Both the position numbers and the translations under genes were made by a program. From Microbacterium sp. Root61 (lineage in GTDB: Bacteria; Actinomycetota; Actinomycetes; Actinomycetales; Microbacteriaceae): DNA of 53,990 nt. The stretch is from the NCBI RefSeq assembly GCF_001427525.1, contig NZ_LMGU01000002.1, positions 29,777-83,766 of the forward strand, read 5' to 3'. This document shows positions 1 through 10,486 of this stretch, in pieces. The notes under the pieces were generated by a model, which was not told the DNA's origin, searched no databases, and saw only the letters and a program-made list of their open reading frames with translations. The number at the start of each line of letters is the position of its first letter. Within the stretch, counting starts at the first letter, position 1.

Positions 1-1340
1 ACGCGGTAGTGGCGTCCGGTGGGTGAGGTCCATTCCAGGGCGCCGCCGCTGTCGGCGATCTGGTGCACGCGCCACCGGCCGTGGTGCTTGATCGTGTGAT
101 GGCCTTTGCACAGCGGGGCGAGGTTGCTCAGTTCGGTGGTGCCGCCGTGTTCCCATGCCACGGTGTGATCGATCTCGCAGCGCGCCGCCGGGATGCCGCA
201 TCCCGGCGCCATACATCGCTCCGCCCGCCACCGCACCAGGCGCCGCAACTCCGGTGGCGGCCGATACCTGTCCCGCCCCACCGACAGCACCACTCCCGTC
301 TCCGGATGGGTCAGCACCCGCATCCACCCCTCCGCGGACCCACACAACTCCCGGGCACGCGCGAGGGGGATCGGGCCGAGGCCTTCGACACTCGCCTGAC
401 CCCAACTTCCCGGGCCGCCGTTTGCGAGGCCACCGCCTCCCTGACCGCCGTGCGCCTGCTCGCCGCGTGCCTGACTACCGTGTGCCTGACCATGGTTCAT
501 CTGTCCGTGGGCCGGTCCGCCGCCGTCGCCGCCGTCGCCCAGCAACGTGAGTGCCGGGACGGTGACCACGACGGTCGCGCGGATACCGCGCGCGTCGGCG
601 GGTGTCGCTTCGGTGGTGCCATCGATGAGGAGGTCGCCGCACACGTCCGCCCGCAACTGATCCAACGTGCGGGTTTCACGGTCCTGGGCGGCGATCACCT
701 TGCTGATCGCGGTGAGACGGCCGTGGATGGCGTGTACCTCGACGGCGGGGCCGAACAGCATGAACCACGCCATCCCGTCCTCGGCCGGCGTGACCACCAC
801 CCGCCGCTGCTGGAGGGCCTGCTCGTGCCGCTCGGCGAGGGTGGCTGCCCGGACGCTGTCCACCAGCATCCGCAACTTCCGACGGAACGTCCCGAACGCA
901 TGCGCCTCCGCCAACCCGATCGCCGGCTCCAGCACCCGCCCGCGCAGCTCCGGTTCGACCGTGTCCACCAGGTCGACCAGTTCGGTGGCGTGCCGCGCAC
1001 TCATCCGGGCGCCCTCGAGCGAATCGAGCACCTCCGGATACCGGTGCACCAACGCGTCCGCGTGCGCGACGAGCAACCCCGCGGCCGACTCGGTGATCGC
1101 CAACGCCGCCGCCAACTCCAGACGGACCGAACGTTCGATCACATCCGTGAGCAGGTGCCCATGGGCGGCCGCGTCCGCGAGCGCTTCCCGGCGCAGCGCG
1201 TCGATACGCACGTACCGGTGCGCCGCGAACACCGCGAGCATCGCCTCCGCCTCCACAACCAGGTCCAACGCGTCCGGGAACGGGGGCACCCAGCCGCCAT
1301 CGTCCGGAGGGAGACCCTCGTCGGCAACGGTGCTGAACAT
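1..1340 (-). CDS. DUF222 / HNH endonuclease (13E12-type), 3' end cut by window
   Basis: The frame opens at the ATG at 1340 (MFSTVADEG) and runs without a stop to the window edge, giving at least 446 residues. The N-terminal 260 or so residues are Ala/Leu/Arg-rich helices typical of DUF222. A Gly/His/Gln-rich low-complexity linker follows, and then an HNH domain near residue 375 to the edge, with MAPGC, CEIDH, and the Asn and His of LSNLAPLCKGHH. This is the family of the mycobacterial 13E12 repeat proteins, which is multicopy in many actinobacteria. The HNH fold predicts a metal-dependent nuclease, but biological roles in this family are mostly unknown. The start codon lies inside a tandem repeat (1335-1369). 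The last residues and stop are outside the window. Confidence 0.85.
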   Translation of the reverse strand, partial: MFSTVADEGLPPDDGGWVPPFPDALDLVVEAEAMLAVFAAHRYVRIDALRREALADAAAHGHLLTDVIERSVRLELAAALAITESAAGLLVAHADALVHRYPEVLDSLEGARMSARHATELVDLVDTVEPELRGRVLEPAIGLAEAHAFGTFRRKLRMLVDSVRAATLAERHEQALQQRRVVVTPAEDGMAWFMLFGPAVEVHAIHGRLTAISKVIAAQDRETRTLDQLRADVCGDLLIDGTTEATPADARGIRATVVVTVPALTLLGDGGDGGGPAHGQMNHGQAHGSQARGEQAHGGQGGGGLANGGPGSWGQASVEGLGPIPLARARELCGSAEGWMRVLTHPETGVVLSVGRDRYRPPPELRRLVRWRAERCMAPGCGIPAARCEIDHTVAWEHGGTTELSNLAPLCKGHHTIKHHGRWRVHQIADSGGALEWTSPTGRHYR

Positions 1341-1369
1341 ACCTCGACATTAGAACATACCTCCGACAT
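1335..1369. repeat. Tandem direct repeat at the start of the DUF222-HNH gene
   Basis: GAACATACCTCGACAT (1335-1350) is followed after two bases by GAACATACCTCCGACAT (1353-1369). On the coding strand each copy reads ATGTCG(G)AGGTATGTTC, so each carries a ribosome-binding-site-like AGGT and an ATG. The gene start uses the downstream copy. The two copies differ by one inserted base. Confidence 0.7.
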
Positions 1370-1370
1370 T

Positions 1371-1886
1371 GCGACCGGCCGTCGCTAGCCCGAATCGCGC
1401 AGCCGGACCCCGTCGCTGTGTGCGCCCCAAAGCGAAAATGACGGCGTAGGTTGCCCGACACGCGTACGCAGGCAGTTGTGCGCGCAGTGTCAACACAGGC
1501 CATGGCTGCGGCGCCGACGTTCGACGGCGCCCGATGGGCGCGGCCCGCCGCGACGCGGGCAATCGACGCATCCGAGCAGCGATCCGTCCATGACGCCAGG
1601 AACAACGCCGCATCCGTACCGCACCCGCCCCGCCACAAGGACCGATTCCACCGCCGCTGCGCTCACGCTCGTCGAGTCCGTCACAATCACCGGCGAATCC
1701 GCGCCACCACGACCGTCGGCGAGTACGCGCGGACACCGCCGAACGGGCACAGAAACCGGCCCTCACGCAGGGCGACGAGGCCTCGGTGGGGGAGGGGGAT
1801 CCGAGGACCCGCCGCCGGTCGCGGACGGCCGTAGTGTCGAATGTCCTGCGAAATCACCCCGCAGCGCGAACCGTCGAGAAGGGGCG
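1371..1886. other. Non-coding or decayed stretch, nothing recognised
   Basis: These roughly 515 bases separate the HNH gene from the acetyltransferase gene. Open frames occur on both strands, but none has a recognisable domain, a convincing ribosome binding site or natural-looking composition. I see no clear terminator, RNA structure or mobile-element end. The minus strand must hold the promoter of the HNH gene. Confidence 0.4.
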
Positions 1887-2339
1887 CTAGAGGCGGATCT
1901 CGGCGATGACCTCGCCGTACTCGGTCTCGCCGACGGGGGTGAATCCCACGCGGCGGAAGAAGGCCTCGGGGCCGTCCTCGCCCGCCTCGTAGATCGCGAC
2001 GACACGGTCGACGCCGCGGGTGCGAGCCTCTTCGAGCAGCTGCTTGACGGCGAAGCGCCCCACGCCGCGGCCCTGGTCATCGGCGTCCACGTTGATGCGC
2101 CAGAGCACCGAGCGGAAGTGCTCCTCGGGCGCCTCGGGATCGAAGTTCGCGCTCACGAACCCGACGACCACATCGCCGTCGAGCACGACGCGCTGCCACG
2201 TGGTCTGCGGGTTGACCACGGTGGCGGCGATCCCGTAGCTCACCGGGGCCAGGTACTGCTCCTGGCCGGGTTTGAGCGACATGTTGTTCACGGCCACGAT
2301 CGTGGAGGCGGAAAGTTCTTCCATGCGCAGCTCAGACAT
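1887..2339 (-). CDS. GNAT family N-acetyltransferase
   Basis: 150 residues, the usual length for a single-domain GNAT acetyltransferase, which moves an acetyl group from acetyl-CoA to an amine. The acetyl-CoA pyrophosphate loop is seen as QGRGVGR at residues 89-95, followed by helix FAVKQLLEEA. The C-terminal strand region FFRRVGFTPVGE is also typical. The overall pattern (MSLKPGQEQYLAPV near the N-terminus) resembles BltD/PaiA-like polyamine acetyltransferases, but substrate cannot be fixed from sequence. It stands alone, back to back with icd, so the 128-bp gap at 2340-2466 holds both promoters. Confidence 0.85.
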   Translation of the reverse strand: MSELRMEELSASTIVAVNNMSLKPGQEQYLAPVSYGIAATVVNPQTTWQRVVLDGDVVVGFVSANFDPEAPEEHFRSVLWRINVDADDQGRGVGRFAVKQLLEEARTRGVDRVVAIYEAGEDGPEAFFRRVGFTPVGETEYGEVIAEIRL

Positions 2340-2412
2340 GGTGCCAGGCTAATGCCCACGCGAGGGGAGGGCGAGCGGATGTCGTCACGCCGGAGTCGCT
2401 TCACGGCGAAAG

Positions 2413-2430
2413 TATCTCGATATCAAGATA
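2413..2430. promoter_or_regulatory. 18-bp palindrome in the icd promoter region (MarR-type operator candidate)
   Basis: TATCTCGATATCAAGATA is a palindrome matching its reverse complement at 16 of 18 positions, in an AT-rich island about 50-70 bp upstream of icd. The shape (TATCT-n-GA..TC-n-AGATA) is like operators of MarR-family repressors. Which regulator binds it is not known from this window. The only MarR gene here (35668-36165) has a different-looking operator at its own promoter. Confidence 0.45.
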
Positions 2431-2481
2431 ATTATCGCGTTGGGATAAGCTGGAACGACCACCCGAATGGAGACGACACCG

Positions 2482-4701
<2,220 letters not shown>

Positions 4702-4715
4702 TCCTCGAGAACGAC

Positions 4716-4752
4716 AAGAGGGGCGGATGCTGCGGCATCCGCCCCTCTTTCG
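4716..4752 (+). terminator. Rho-independent terminator of icd
   Basis: A perfect 15-bp stem pairs AAGAGGGGCGGATGC (4716-4730) with 4735-4749 across a TGCG tetraloop and ends in TTT. It begins 15 bases after the icd stop. Confidence 0.9.
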
Positions 4753-4874
4753 TTGATGTGCATGCGCCGAGGCGGCGCGCGGCGGTGGGGTTCCCGGTGT
4801 TGGCGACCGACCCGCCCGGTGCTCTGTGTTGGCGACCGACCCGACCGACCCGCCCGGCCCGCCCGCCCGGATGT

Positions 4875-4941
4875 CGAGACTGCAGCGGGTGGTCGAGACT
4901 GCGGGAAATACCCGCAGTCTCGAGGCTCGACTGCAGTCTCG
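4875..4941. repeat. Nested-palindrome intergenic repeat, copy 1
   Basis: The outer arms CGAGACTGCAG (4875-4885) and CTGCAGTCTCG (4931-4941) are perfect complements. Inside them lies a second perfect 13-bp inverted repeat, TCGAGACTGCGGG (4893-4905) with CCCGCAGTCTCGA (4911-4923), around a 5-base loop. A second copy of the same design sits at 33990-34066 between glyA and folD. The DNA upstream (4800-4870) holds short CCGACCCGCC-type direct repeats. No gene lies in 4753-5012. Confidence 0.8.
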
Positions 4942-5012
4942 GTGAAAAAGGGGGGCGCGGGCGCGCGCGACGCCGTGCCGAAGCCGTGCGCCGTGTTGCA
5001 CGAGGCGACTGC

Positions 5013-7016
5013 TTAGTAGTGGACCCAGACCTCGGTGCCCATGGGCGCCCAGCCGTAGACGAACTCGGCGGCGCCGAGCGGCATGTTGACGCAGCCGTGG
5101 CTCATCCGGTTGCCGAAGTTGTTGTGCCAGTAGGCGCCGTGCAGGGCCTCGTCGCCGTTGTAGTACATCACCCAGGGGACGTTCGGCGTGTAGTAGTTCG
5201 GCGCCTTGGTGAGGTCCTGGTTGCCCATGTTCTGCGTGCGCAGCTTGGAGGTGATGCGGAAGTGCCCAGTGTCGGTGTCGTTGCCGGGGAGTCCGGACGA
5301 GATGTACCAGGACTGGACGACGACGTCGTTCTCGAAGAGGTAGGCGCGCTGCTCGCCGAGGTCGACCTCGATGCGGCGGGCGATCGAGGTGGTGGCGAAC
5401 GGCGTCACGGCGATGGGGAGCTCGTAGACGGCGTTGCCGGTGGCCAGCTGCGCCGCGAACTGCTTCGCGATGCCCGTGGTCGATTCGAGGGCGCGCCCGT
5501 CGACGCCGACCGTCTCGTCGCGCAGCACCTTGCCCTGGGAGTCGGTGATCGTCAGCGCATTGACCGGTGCCCGGTCCACCGCGGGGGCGAGTGTGTCGAC
5601 GACCTGCTGGATCGCGGCCTGGTCTGCCTTGTACACGAAGGCGCCGCGCTCGTCGGTGGACACGGTGATCCAGGATGCCGCGACCGCGCGGTCGACGGGC
5701 ACCGTGCGCTCGGCGCCCACATAGAACCCGGCGGTGTCCAGCATGCGGTTGAGGCGATCGGCGCCGGCCTGAGCGGCGTAGGTGGGGGTGTTCGCGGTGA
5801 CCGGCGCGGTGGTCGCGGCGACCTCCACACGCGTCTTGCCCTCGTCGAAGGCCTTCTGCAGCGCTTGCCGCACAGCGTCGACATCGACTCCCTCGCCGTC
5901 GATCGCCGGCGTGACGACATAGGTGGCGGTCGCGGCGTCGAAGTCGAGCTTGGCGTCGGTCGGCTCGATGTAGAGCTCGGGTGCGACCTCGCGCAGAGCG
6001 GCGGTCGCGGCATCCGTATCGATCATGACGACGGCATCGACCGGTTCGGAGAACCAGGCCGTCGGATTCCACATCGGGTGCCCGGCGAAGGCGGAGTCGG
6101 CGAGATCGCGCGCATCGACGGTCGCGCCGAGCTGCGCACCGGTGACAGCGATCTCATCGGCTGCTGCGTGCGAGACGCTGGCGCCGAGCTGTCCGCCGGT
6201 CGCGTCGCCGGTACCGGTGAGCACGATCGTCGTCTCGTCGAGGCGGTGCTGGACGGCGTCGGCTGCGGCACCGGGCGTGAGCCCGCCGACCGATACGCCG
6301 GCGATGGAGGTGCCGGGCGCGATCAGGACGAGGGAGGACGCAACCAGCGCGAGGGCCGCGACACCGGCGGGGATGCCGATCCAGAGGCCGAGGTGGCGCT
6401 TCTTGCGAGCGGGTTCTGCCGGGGCCCAGGCGTAGGTCGCGCCCGCCTCGGTGGCATCGGGCTCGGTCAGAACGGTGGTGGCAGGCTCAGCCAGTAGCTC
6501 GGTGTCCGGTGCGGTCAGCACCGCGGTGGCGGTGGCGACCTCGACGGCGTCCTGCTCGGGGAGCACGGTGGTGGCGATGGCGGTTTCAGCCGTGGCGGGC
6601 TCCACGGCGTCCTCGGTCTGCTCGGCGTGCACGGCAGTATCGTCGTCGATCTCGATCAGGTCCGACTCGGTCTGCTCAGCGGTGGCGGCGTCAGCCGCGT
6701 CCGGTTCGGTCGGCACAACAGCGTCTGCTTCGGCCTCGACATCATCGATGTCGGAGTCAGTGGCGTCGGCCTCGGCGTCAGCAACGTCCGGTTCGGTGAG
6801 CGCGACACCGTCGGCCTCGGCCGGCTCAGCATCGTCGTCAACGGTCTCGACTTCGTTCTGAACGTGGAGCTCAGCGGTCGCGATGGCAGTCTCAGCCACG
6901 TCCGGCTCGGTCGGTTCGGTCGCGTCCGCAACGGTCGCGTTGGCGCCCGTCACGGTGACGGAGGGGTCGACAGACGGCGCCCCCTCGGCCCCAGGCCTGG
7001 TTGCCAGATCGGTCAC
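5013..7016 (-). CDS. L,D-transpeptidase (YkuD) with peptidoglycan-binding domain and long acidic N-terminal tail
   Basis: Cross-links peptidoglycan by a cysteine L,D-transpeptidase reaction at the outer membrane face. From the start: about 200 cytoplasmic residues that are Asp/Glu/Thr/Ala-rich with repeated TEPD motifs; a basic ARKKRH stop; one membrane helix at about 209-233; a PG_binding_4-like region; and a C-terminal YkuD domain ending in HGAYWHNNFGNRMSHGCVNMP with the catalytic Cys about 25 residues from the end. I prefer the GTG at 7016, which has GGGGGTGAT just upstream; an upstream in-frame GTG at 7040 would add eight residues. The acidic tail is unusual for this family. Family assignment is secure; the job of the tail is unknown. 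Confidence 0.9.
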   Translation of the reverse strand: MTDLATRPGAEGAPSVDPSVTVTGANATVADATEPTEPDVAETAIATAELHVQNEVETVDDDAEPAEADGVALTEPDVADAEADATDSDIDDVEAEADAVVPTEPDAADAATAEQTESDLIEIDDDTAVHAEQTEDAVEPATAETAIATTVLPEQDAVEVATATAVLTAPDTELLAEPATTVLTEPDATEAGATYAWAPAEPARKKRHLGLWIGIPAGVAALALVASSLVLIAPGTSIAGVSVGGLTPGAAADAVQHRLDETTIVLTGTGDATGGQLGASVSHAAADEIAVTGAQLGATVDARDLADSAFAGHPMWNPTAWFSEPVDAVVMIDTDAATAALREVAPELYIEPTDAKLDFDAATATYVVTPAIDGEGVDVDAVRQALQKAFDEGKTRVEVAATTAPVTANTPTYAAQAGADRLNRMLDTAGFYVGAERTVPVDRAVAASWITVSTDERGAFVYKADQAAIQQVVDTLAPAVDRAPVNALTITDSQGKVLRDETVGVDGRALESTTGIAKQFAAQLATGNAVYELPIAVTPFATTSIARRIEVDLGEQRAYLFENDVVVQSWYISSGLPGNDTDTGHFRITSKLRTQNMGNQDLTKAPNYYTPNVPWVMYYNGDEALHGAYWHNNFGNRMSHGCVNMPLGAAEFVYGWAPMGTEVWVHY

Positions 7017-7113
7017 GCCATCACCCCCGACTGTGAACACACGTGCTCATATGGTACGGGACGGCTCCTGTGAACAGAGCAACGTTCGTGTCACGGCCCC
7101 AGCCCGGCGGTGG

Positions 7114-7590
7114 TCAGGGGGTGCAGATCTCCTGGAACTTCTCGCTCGTGGCCTGGAAATCGGTGCCGAGCTCGCTCAGGTCGCCGAGCTTCGAGGTGTC
7201 GCCGTCCACGATGGCCTGCATGACTTCGGCGGCCTTGCCGAACATCTCCTGCAGTGAAGGGAGCAGGGCTGCCACATCGTCGTTCGTGACCGTCGCCGCT
7301 GCAGCGGAGAGCTTCTCGGCTGCGGCCTTCATGCTCTCGACCACCTGGGTGGGGTCGTCACTGGACGCGGATTCGAACTCTGCCGTGGCATCCGAGATCG
7401 TCTGCTGGATGAGCGCGCAGGCGTCTGCTGTGGACTGGCCCTCATCGCCCGGGGTGTCGACATTGCCGGAGGCGCCAGCGGAGCGCGAGGATCCGCCGGT
7501 GGGGGAGCCCGTGCACGCGGCGAGGCCGAACGTGGCGACAACGGCGATCGTGATGGCGGCGGTGGAACGTGCGGCAGCGGTGCGGAGCAT
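7114..7590 (-). CDS. Putative lipoprotein, small helical
   Basis: 158 residues with a signal peptide and lipobox LAAC, the lipidated Cys at position 26, followed by a Ser/Gly linker (TGSPTGGSSRSAGASG). The mature part is predicted mostly helical, with evenly spaced Ala, Leu and acidic residues (KAAAEKLSAAAATV, LLPSLQEMFGKAAEVMQ), a hint of a helical bundle. No catalytic motif is visible and I do not recognise the family. It is on the same strand as the L,D-transpeptidase gene and ends 97 bp upstream of that start, so the two could share a transcript. Confidence 0.75.
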   Translation of the reverse strand: MLRTAAARSTAAITIAVVATFGLAACTGSPTGGSSRSAGASGNVDTPGDEGQSTADACALIQQTISDATAEFESASSDDPTQVVESMKAAAEKLSAAAATVTNDDVAALLPSLQEMFGKAAEVMQAIVDGDTSKLGDLSELGTDFQATSEKFQEICTP

Positions 7591-7694
7591 GGGAGGCCCT
7601 CCTCGTCACTCTCACCCTAGGCGAGGGAGCGCCGCGGGTGAATGTAACAAGTTTGTAAAGACGCCACCCAAATCACTTTCGACGGTTGCGGATT

Positions 7695-7721
7695 GTTTGT
7701 TCGTAAGGTCTACTAACAAAC
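7695..7721 (+). promoter_or_regulatory. Inverted repeat overlapping a leaderless ROK-regulator start
   Basis: GTTTGTT (7695-7701) and AACAAAC (7715-7721) form a 7-bp inverted repeat with a 13-base spacer, immediately in front of the ATG at 7722. The spacer holds TAAGGT (7704-7709), a plausible -10 box. There is no Shine-Dalgarno sequence, which fits a leaderless mRNA. The position suggests autoregulation by the ROK protein. The half-site CTAACAAA recurs at 32480-32487 next to the GH20 gene start. Confidence 0.6.
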
Positions 7722-8909
7722 ATGTCTGCATCGGAAGCGCATCGCGGCTCTTCCACTCTTGAAACGCCGCACCCCTCGAATGGCCGCACCTTCGGCCCGG
7801 GGCGCGCGCTGCGTCAGGGTGGCAAGGTCCTGCCGGAGCACGCTCGCGGCCACAACCGGTCGCTCGTGCTGCAGACCCTGTTCCACCAGGGCGCGATGAG
7901 CCGCGCAGACCTGTCGCGCGAGACGGGGCTGACCCGCGTCACGATCTCCGACCTCGTCGCCGAGCTCATCTCCGACGGCTTCGTCGCCGAGATGGGTGTG
8001 CGTGAGGCGTCCGGCCCCGGCAAGCCCGCGATCCTGGTCGACCTCGACCGCGACGGCCACCGCATCGTCGGCATCGACCTGTCCGGCAGCGACGCGTTCA
8101 TCGGCGCGGTCCTCACCCTCGACGGCGACATCGTCGTGCGCCGCGAGATCCCGGTGCCCACGGATGACGTGGTGGCGGCGGTCGTCGCGCTCGCTCGTGA
8201 ACTCGTCGGCGAGGCACACGCACCCGTCCTCGGAATCGGCGTCGGCACCCCCGGTGTCGTCAACGACCACGGCGTCATCCTCGTGGCTCCGAACTTCGGC
8301 TGGGCCGGCTTCGACATGGAGAGCGCGCTGCACGACGCCCTCGGTCTGCCCGTGCTGGTCGCCAACGACGCGAACGCCGCGGTCCTGGCCGAATATACCT
8401 TCGGCGGCGCGGGCGAAGATGTCCTGCTCGTCAAGGTCGGCCGCGGTGTCGGCTCCGGACTGCTCGCCTCCGGTCAGCCCATGCGCGGCGGACGCTTCGC
8501 CGCGGGCGAGATCGGCCACGTCACCGTCGGCACCGACGGCGGCCCGGTCTGCGGCTGCGGCAAGGTCGGATGCCTCGAAGCCTGGCTCGCGGTCCCGGCA
8601 CTGTCTGCCCGGCTGGCTGCGGCATCCGGGGACGCCGCGCGCGAAGGCATCCTGCGCGACGCGGGGGAGCGCCTCGGCATCGCTCTGGCCCCCGTGGTCG
8701 GCGCGCTCGACCTGTCGGAGATCGTCCTCTCCGGCCCTCCTGAGCTTCTCGACGGCCCCTTTGCGGAGCAGGCTGTCGAGACCCTCCGCACCCGAACTCT
8801 CGCCCAGTTCCACGATGGCGTGACGGTGCGGATGACGGAGCAAGGCCAGGACATCGTCCTGCGCGGCGCGGCCGTCATGGTCCTCTCCGGACAACTCGGG
8901 GTGTCCTAG
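7722..8909 (+). CDS. ROK-family transcriptional regulator (NagC/XylR type)
   Basis: 395 residues: an N-terminal winged helix (about 45-105, ALRQGGKVLPEHARGHNRS then MSRADLSRETGLTRVTISDL) joined to a ROK sugar-kinase-like domain. The zinc-site pattern CGCGKVGCLE is present (Cys 277, 279, 284). The phosphate loop is DLSGSD rather than DxGGTK, so it should sense a sugar rather than phosphorylate it. It is the first gene of the amino-sugar locus and a palindrome covers its own start. A short hairpin (8911-8930) follows the stop. The ligand is probably a GlcNAc-related sugar, inferred from neighbours. Confidence 0.9.
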   Translation: MSASEAHRGSSTLETPHPSNGRTFGPGRALRQGGKVLPEHARGHNRSLVLQTLFHQGAMSRADLSRETGLTRVTISDLVAELISDGFVAEMGVREASGPGKPAILVDLDRDGHRIVGIDLSGSDAFIGAVLTLDGDIVVRREIPVPTDDVVAAVVALARELVGEAHAPVLGIGVGTPGVVNDHGVILVAPNFGWAGFDMESALHDALGLPVLVANDANAAVLAEYTFGGAGEDVLLVKVGRGVGSGLLASGQPMRGGRFAAGEIGHVTVGTDGGPVCGCGKVGCLEAWLAVPALSARLAAASGDAAREGILRDAGERLGIALAPVVGALDLSEIVLSGPPELLDGPFAEQAVETLRTRTLAQFHDGVTVRMTEQGQDIVLRGAAVMVLSGQLGVS

Positions 8910-9003
8910 ACGCCCCTTCCCTCCGGGGCGACCCGGAAGCAATACCCCCCTGGATGGGCCACCCGGTCCACCCGAACACCAAGAAACATCGAAGGAAGAC
9001 ACC

Positions 9004-10272
9004 ATGAACAAGAAGCTCGGAGCCTTCGCCCTCCTGGGCGCCTCGGCTGTCGTGCTCGCGGGGTGCGCCGGTGGTACCGGTGGCACGCCCAGCGACGCGG
9101 CTGACGGCGGCAACATCACTGTCTGGCTGGTCGGTACCGATACCCCGGACACAGCTCGCGAATACCTGAAGTCGACGTTCGAATCGGAGAACAAGGGATG
9201 GACCCTCACCGTCGAGGAGAAGACCTGGGCTGACACCAACGAGACGTACGTGGCTGCGCTGTCCTCCAGCGACTCCCCGGACGTCGTCGAGGTCGGCAAC
9301 ACGCAGGCGCTCGGCTTCATCGACCAGGGTCTGTTCGCCGACATCACCGACATGAAGGCCGACCTCGGCGGCGACGACCTGCTCCCCGGCCTCGTGGACG
9401 CGGGCACCTACGACGGCGACTTCTACGCCGCGCCCTACTACGCGGGTGGACGCATCGTCTTCTACACGCCCCAGATCGTGACCGACGCAGTGCCGACCAC
9501 GCTGGACGAGTACGTCGCCAACGGCATCGCGATGAAGACCGACACGGTCTCGGGCATCTACGCCCCGGGCAAGGACTGGTACAACGCCCTTCCCTACGTC
9601 TGGGCACACGGCGGCGAGATCGCGGTCAAGGACGGCGACACCTGGGACGCGCAGTTCTCCAGCGACGACAGCGTCGCCGGTCTCTCGCAGCTGCAGGAGG
9701 TCTACCTGAAGGCCACGAACGCGCCGGCCGACGGTGACGAGGCCAACCCGCAGGTGCCGTTCTGCGCCGGCGAGGTCGGGTACCTCTCGGCTCCCGGCTG
9801 GGTGAAGTGGTCGATCCTGGCTCCGGCGGACGACGCCAAGGCTCCGGGCTGCCCCGACACCTACGGCAAGGACCTCGCCGCGTTCCCGCTGCCCGGTCTG
9901 AAGGCGGGCGAAACCGCTCCCATCTTCGCCGGTGGCTCCAACATCGCGGTCGCCGCCAAGAGCGCCAACCCCGAGCAGGCCAAGGCCGCGCTGACGATCC
10001 TCCTCTCCGAGGGCTACCAGCAGCTCCTGGCTGAGGGTGGACTGACCCCGGGAATCATCTCGGCCGCGGAGTTCCTCCCGCAGGACCCGATCACGCAGGC
10101 GCAGGCCACCGCGCTCGCGAACTCGAAGTTCACCCCGATGAGCCCCAACTGGAGCGAGGTCGAGAAGGCCCTCCTCATCCCGGACGCGCTCGTCAAGATC
10201 GCCCAGGGCGGCGACGTCAAGGCGATCGCCACCGATCTGGACAAGCAGATCGAAGCGATCCTCAACAAGTAG
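9004..10272 (+). CDS. Sugar ABC transporter substrate-binding lipoprotein (amino-sugar/chito-oligosaccharide candidate)
   Basis: 422 residues, the extracellular binding protein of a CUT1-type importer. A lipobox LAGC places the lipidated Cys at residue 21; the body has the SBP_bac_1 pattern (NITVWLVGTDTP, SPDVVEVGNTQALGFIDQGLFADIT, YYAGGRIVFYTP, GGSNIAVAAKSANPEQAKAAL). It has a good ribosome binding site (AAGGAAG). It lies between the ROK regulator and two permease genes, with ROK kinase and nagB downstream, which points to GlcNAc or N,N'-diacetylchitobiose (DasA/NgcE-like roles). That substrate is inference from context. Confidence 0.88.
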   Translation: MNKKLGAFALLGASAVVLAGCAGGTGGTPSDAADGGNITVWLVGTDTPDTAREYLKSTFESENKGWTLTVEEKTWADTNETYVAALSSSDSPDVVEVGNTQALGFIDQGLFADITDMKADLGGDDLLPGLVDAGTYDGDFYAAPYYAGGRIVFYTPQIVTDAVPTTLDEYVANGIAMKTDTVSGIYAPGKDWYNALPYVWAHGGEIAVKDGDTWDAQFSSDDSVAGLSQLQEVYLKATNAPADGDEANPQVPFCAGEVGYLSAPGWVKWSILAPADDAKAPGCPDTYGKDLAAFPLPGLKAGETAPIFAGGSNIAVAAKSANPEQAKAALTILLSEGYQQLLAEGGLTPGIISAAEFLPQDPITQAQATALANSKFTPMSPNWSEVEKALLIPDALVKIAQGGDVKAIATDLDKQIEAILNK

Positions 10273-10279
10273 CAGGACA

Positions 10280-10307
10280 GGGGGTCCCGAGCCCGCTCGG
10301 GACCCCC
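10280..10307 (+). terminator. Strong hairpin after the binding-protein gene (partial terminator / mRNA stabiliser)
   Basis: A perfect 12-bp stem GGGGGTCCCGAG (10280-10291) with CTCGGGACCCCC (10296-10307) and loop CCCG, starting 8 bases after the stop. The tail is TTCCCCC, without a good U-tract. The downstream permeases have their own ribosome binding site 180 bp on, so this probably lets binding-protein mRNA exceed permease mRNA. The rest of 10308-10486 shows no gene. Confidence 0.7.
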
Positions 10308-10486
10308 TTCCCCCGCTCCGATCTCTCGGACAGGCTCAGGATGCCGCGACGCCCACGCTGCGCTTGTCCCGGAGGCCGGATGCGCCGGTCGATCGACCGC
10401 GCCCGCCAGCCGCACCGCGACTTCGCGTGCCCGCGCTCGGCATCCCCTGAATTCCACACATCTCCCATCAGCAGAGAGGAGGCGAG

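Noticed and set aside
63..1388. A 441-codon plus-strand frame over the HNH gene
   Set aside because: Arg/Pro/His-rich, no domain; the minus-strand frame has DUF222 and HNH motifs.
1490..1750. 86-codon minus-strand frame between the HNH and acetyltransferase genes
   Set aside because: No ribosome binding site, no family likeness, and overlapping frames of similar quality exist on both strands.
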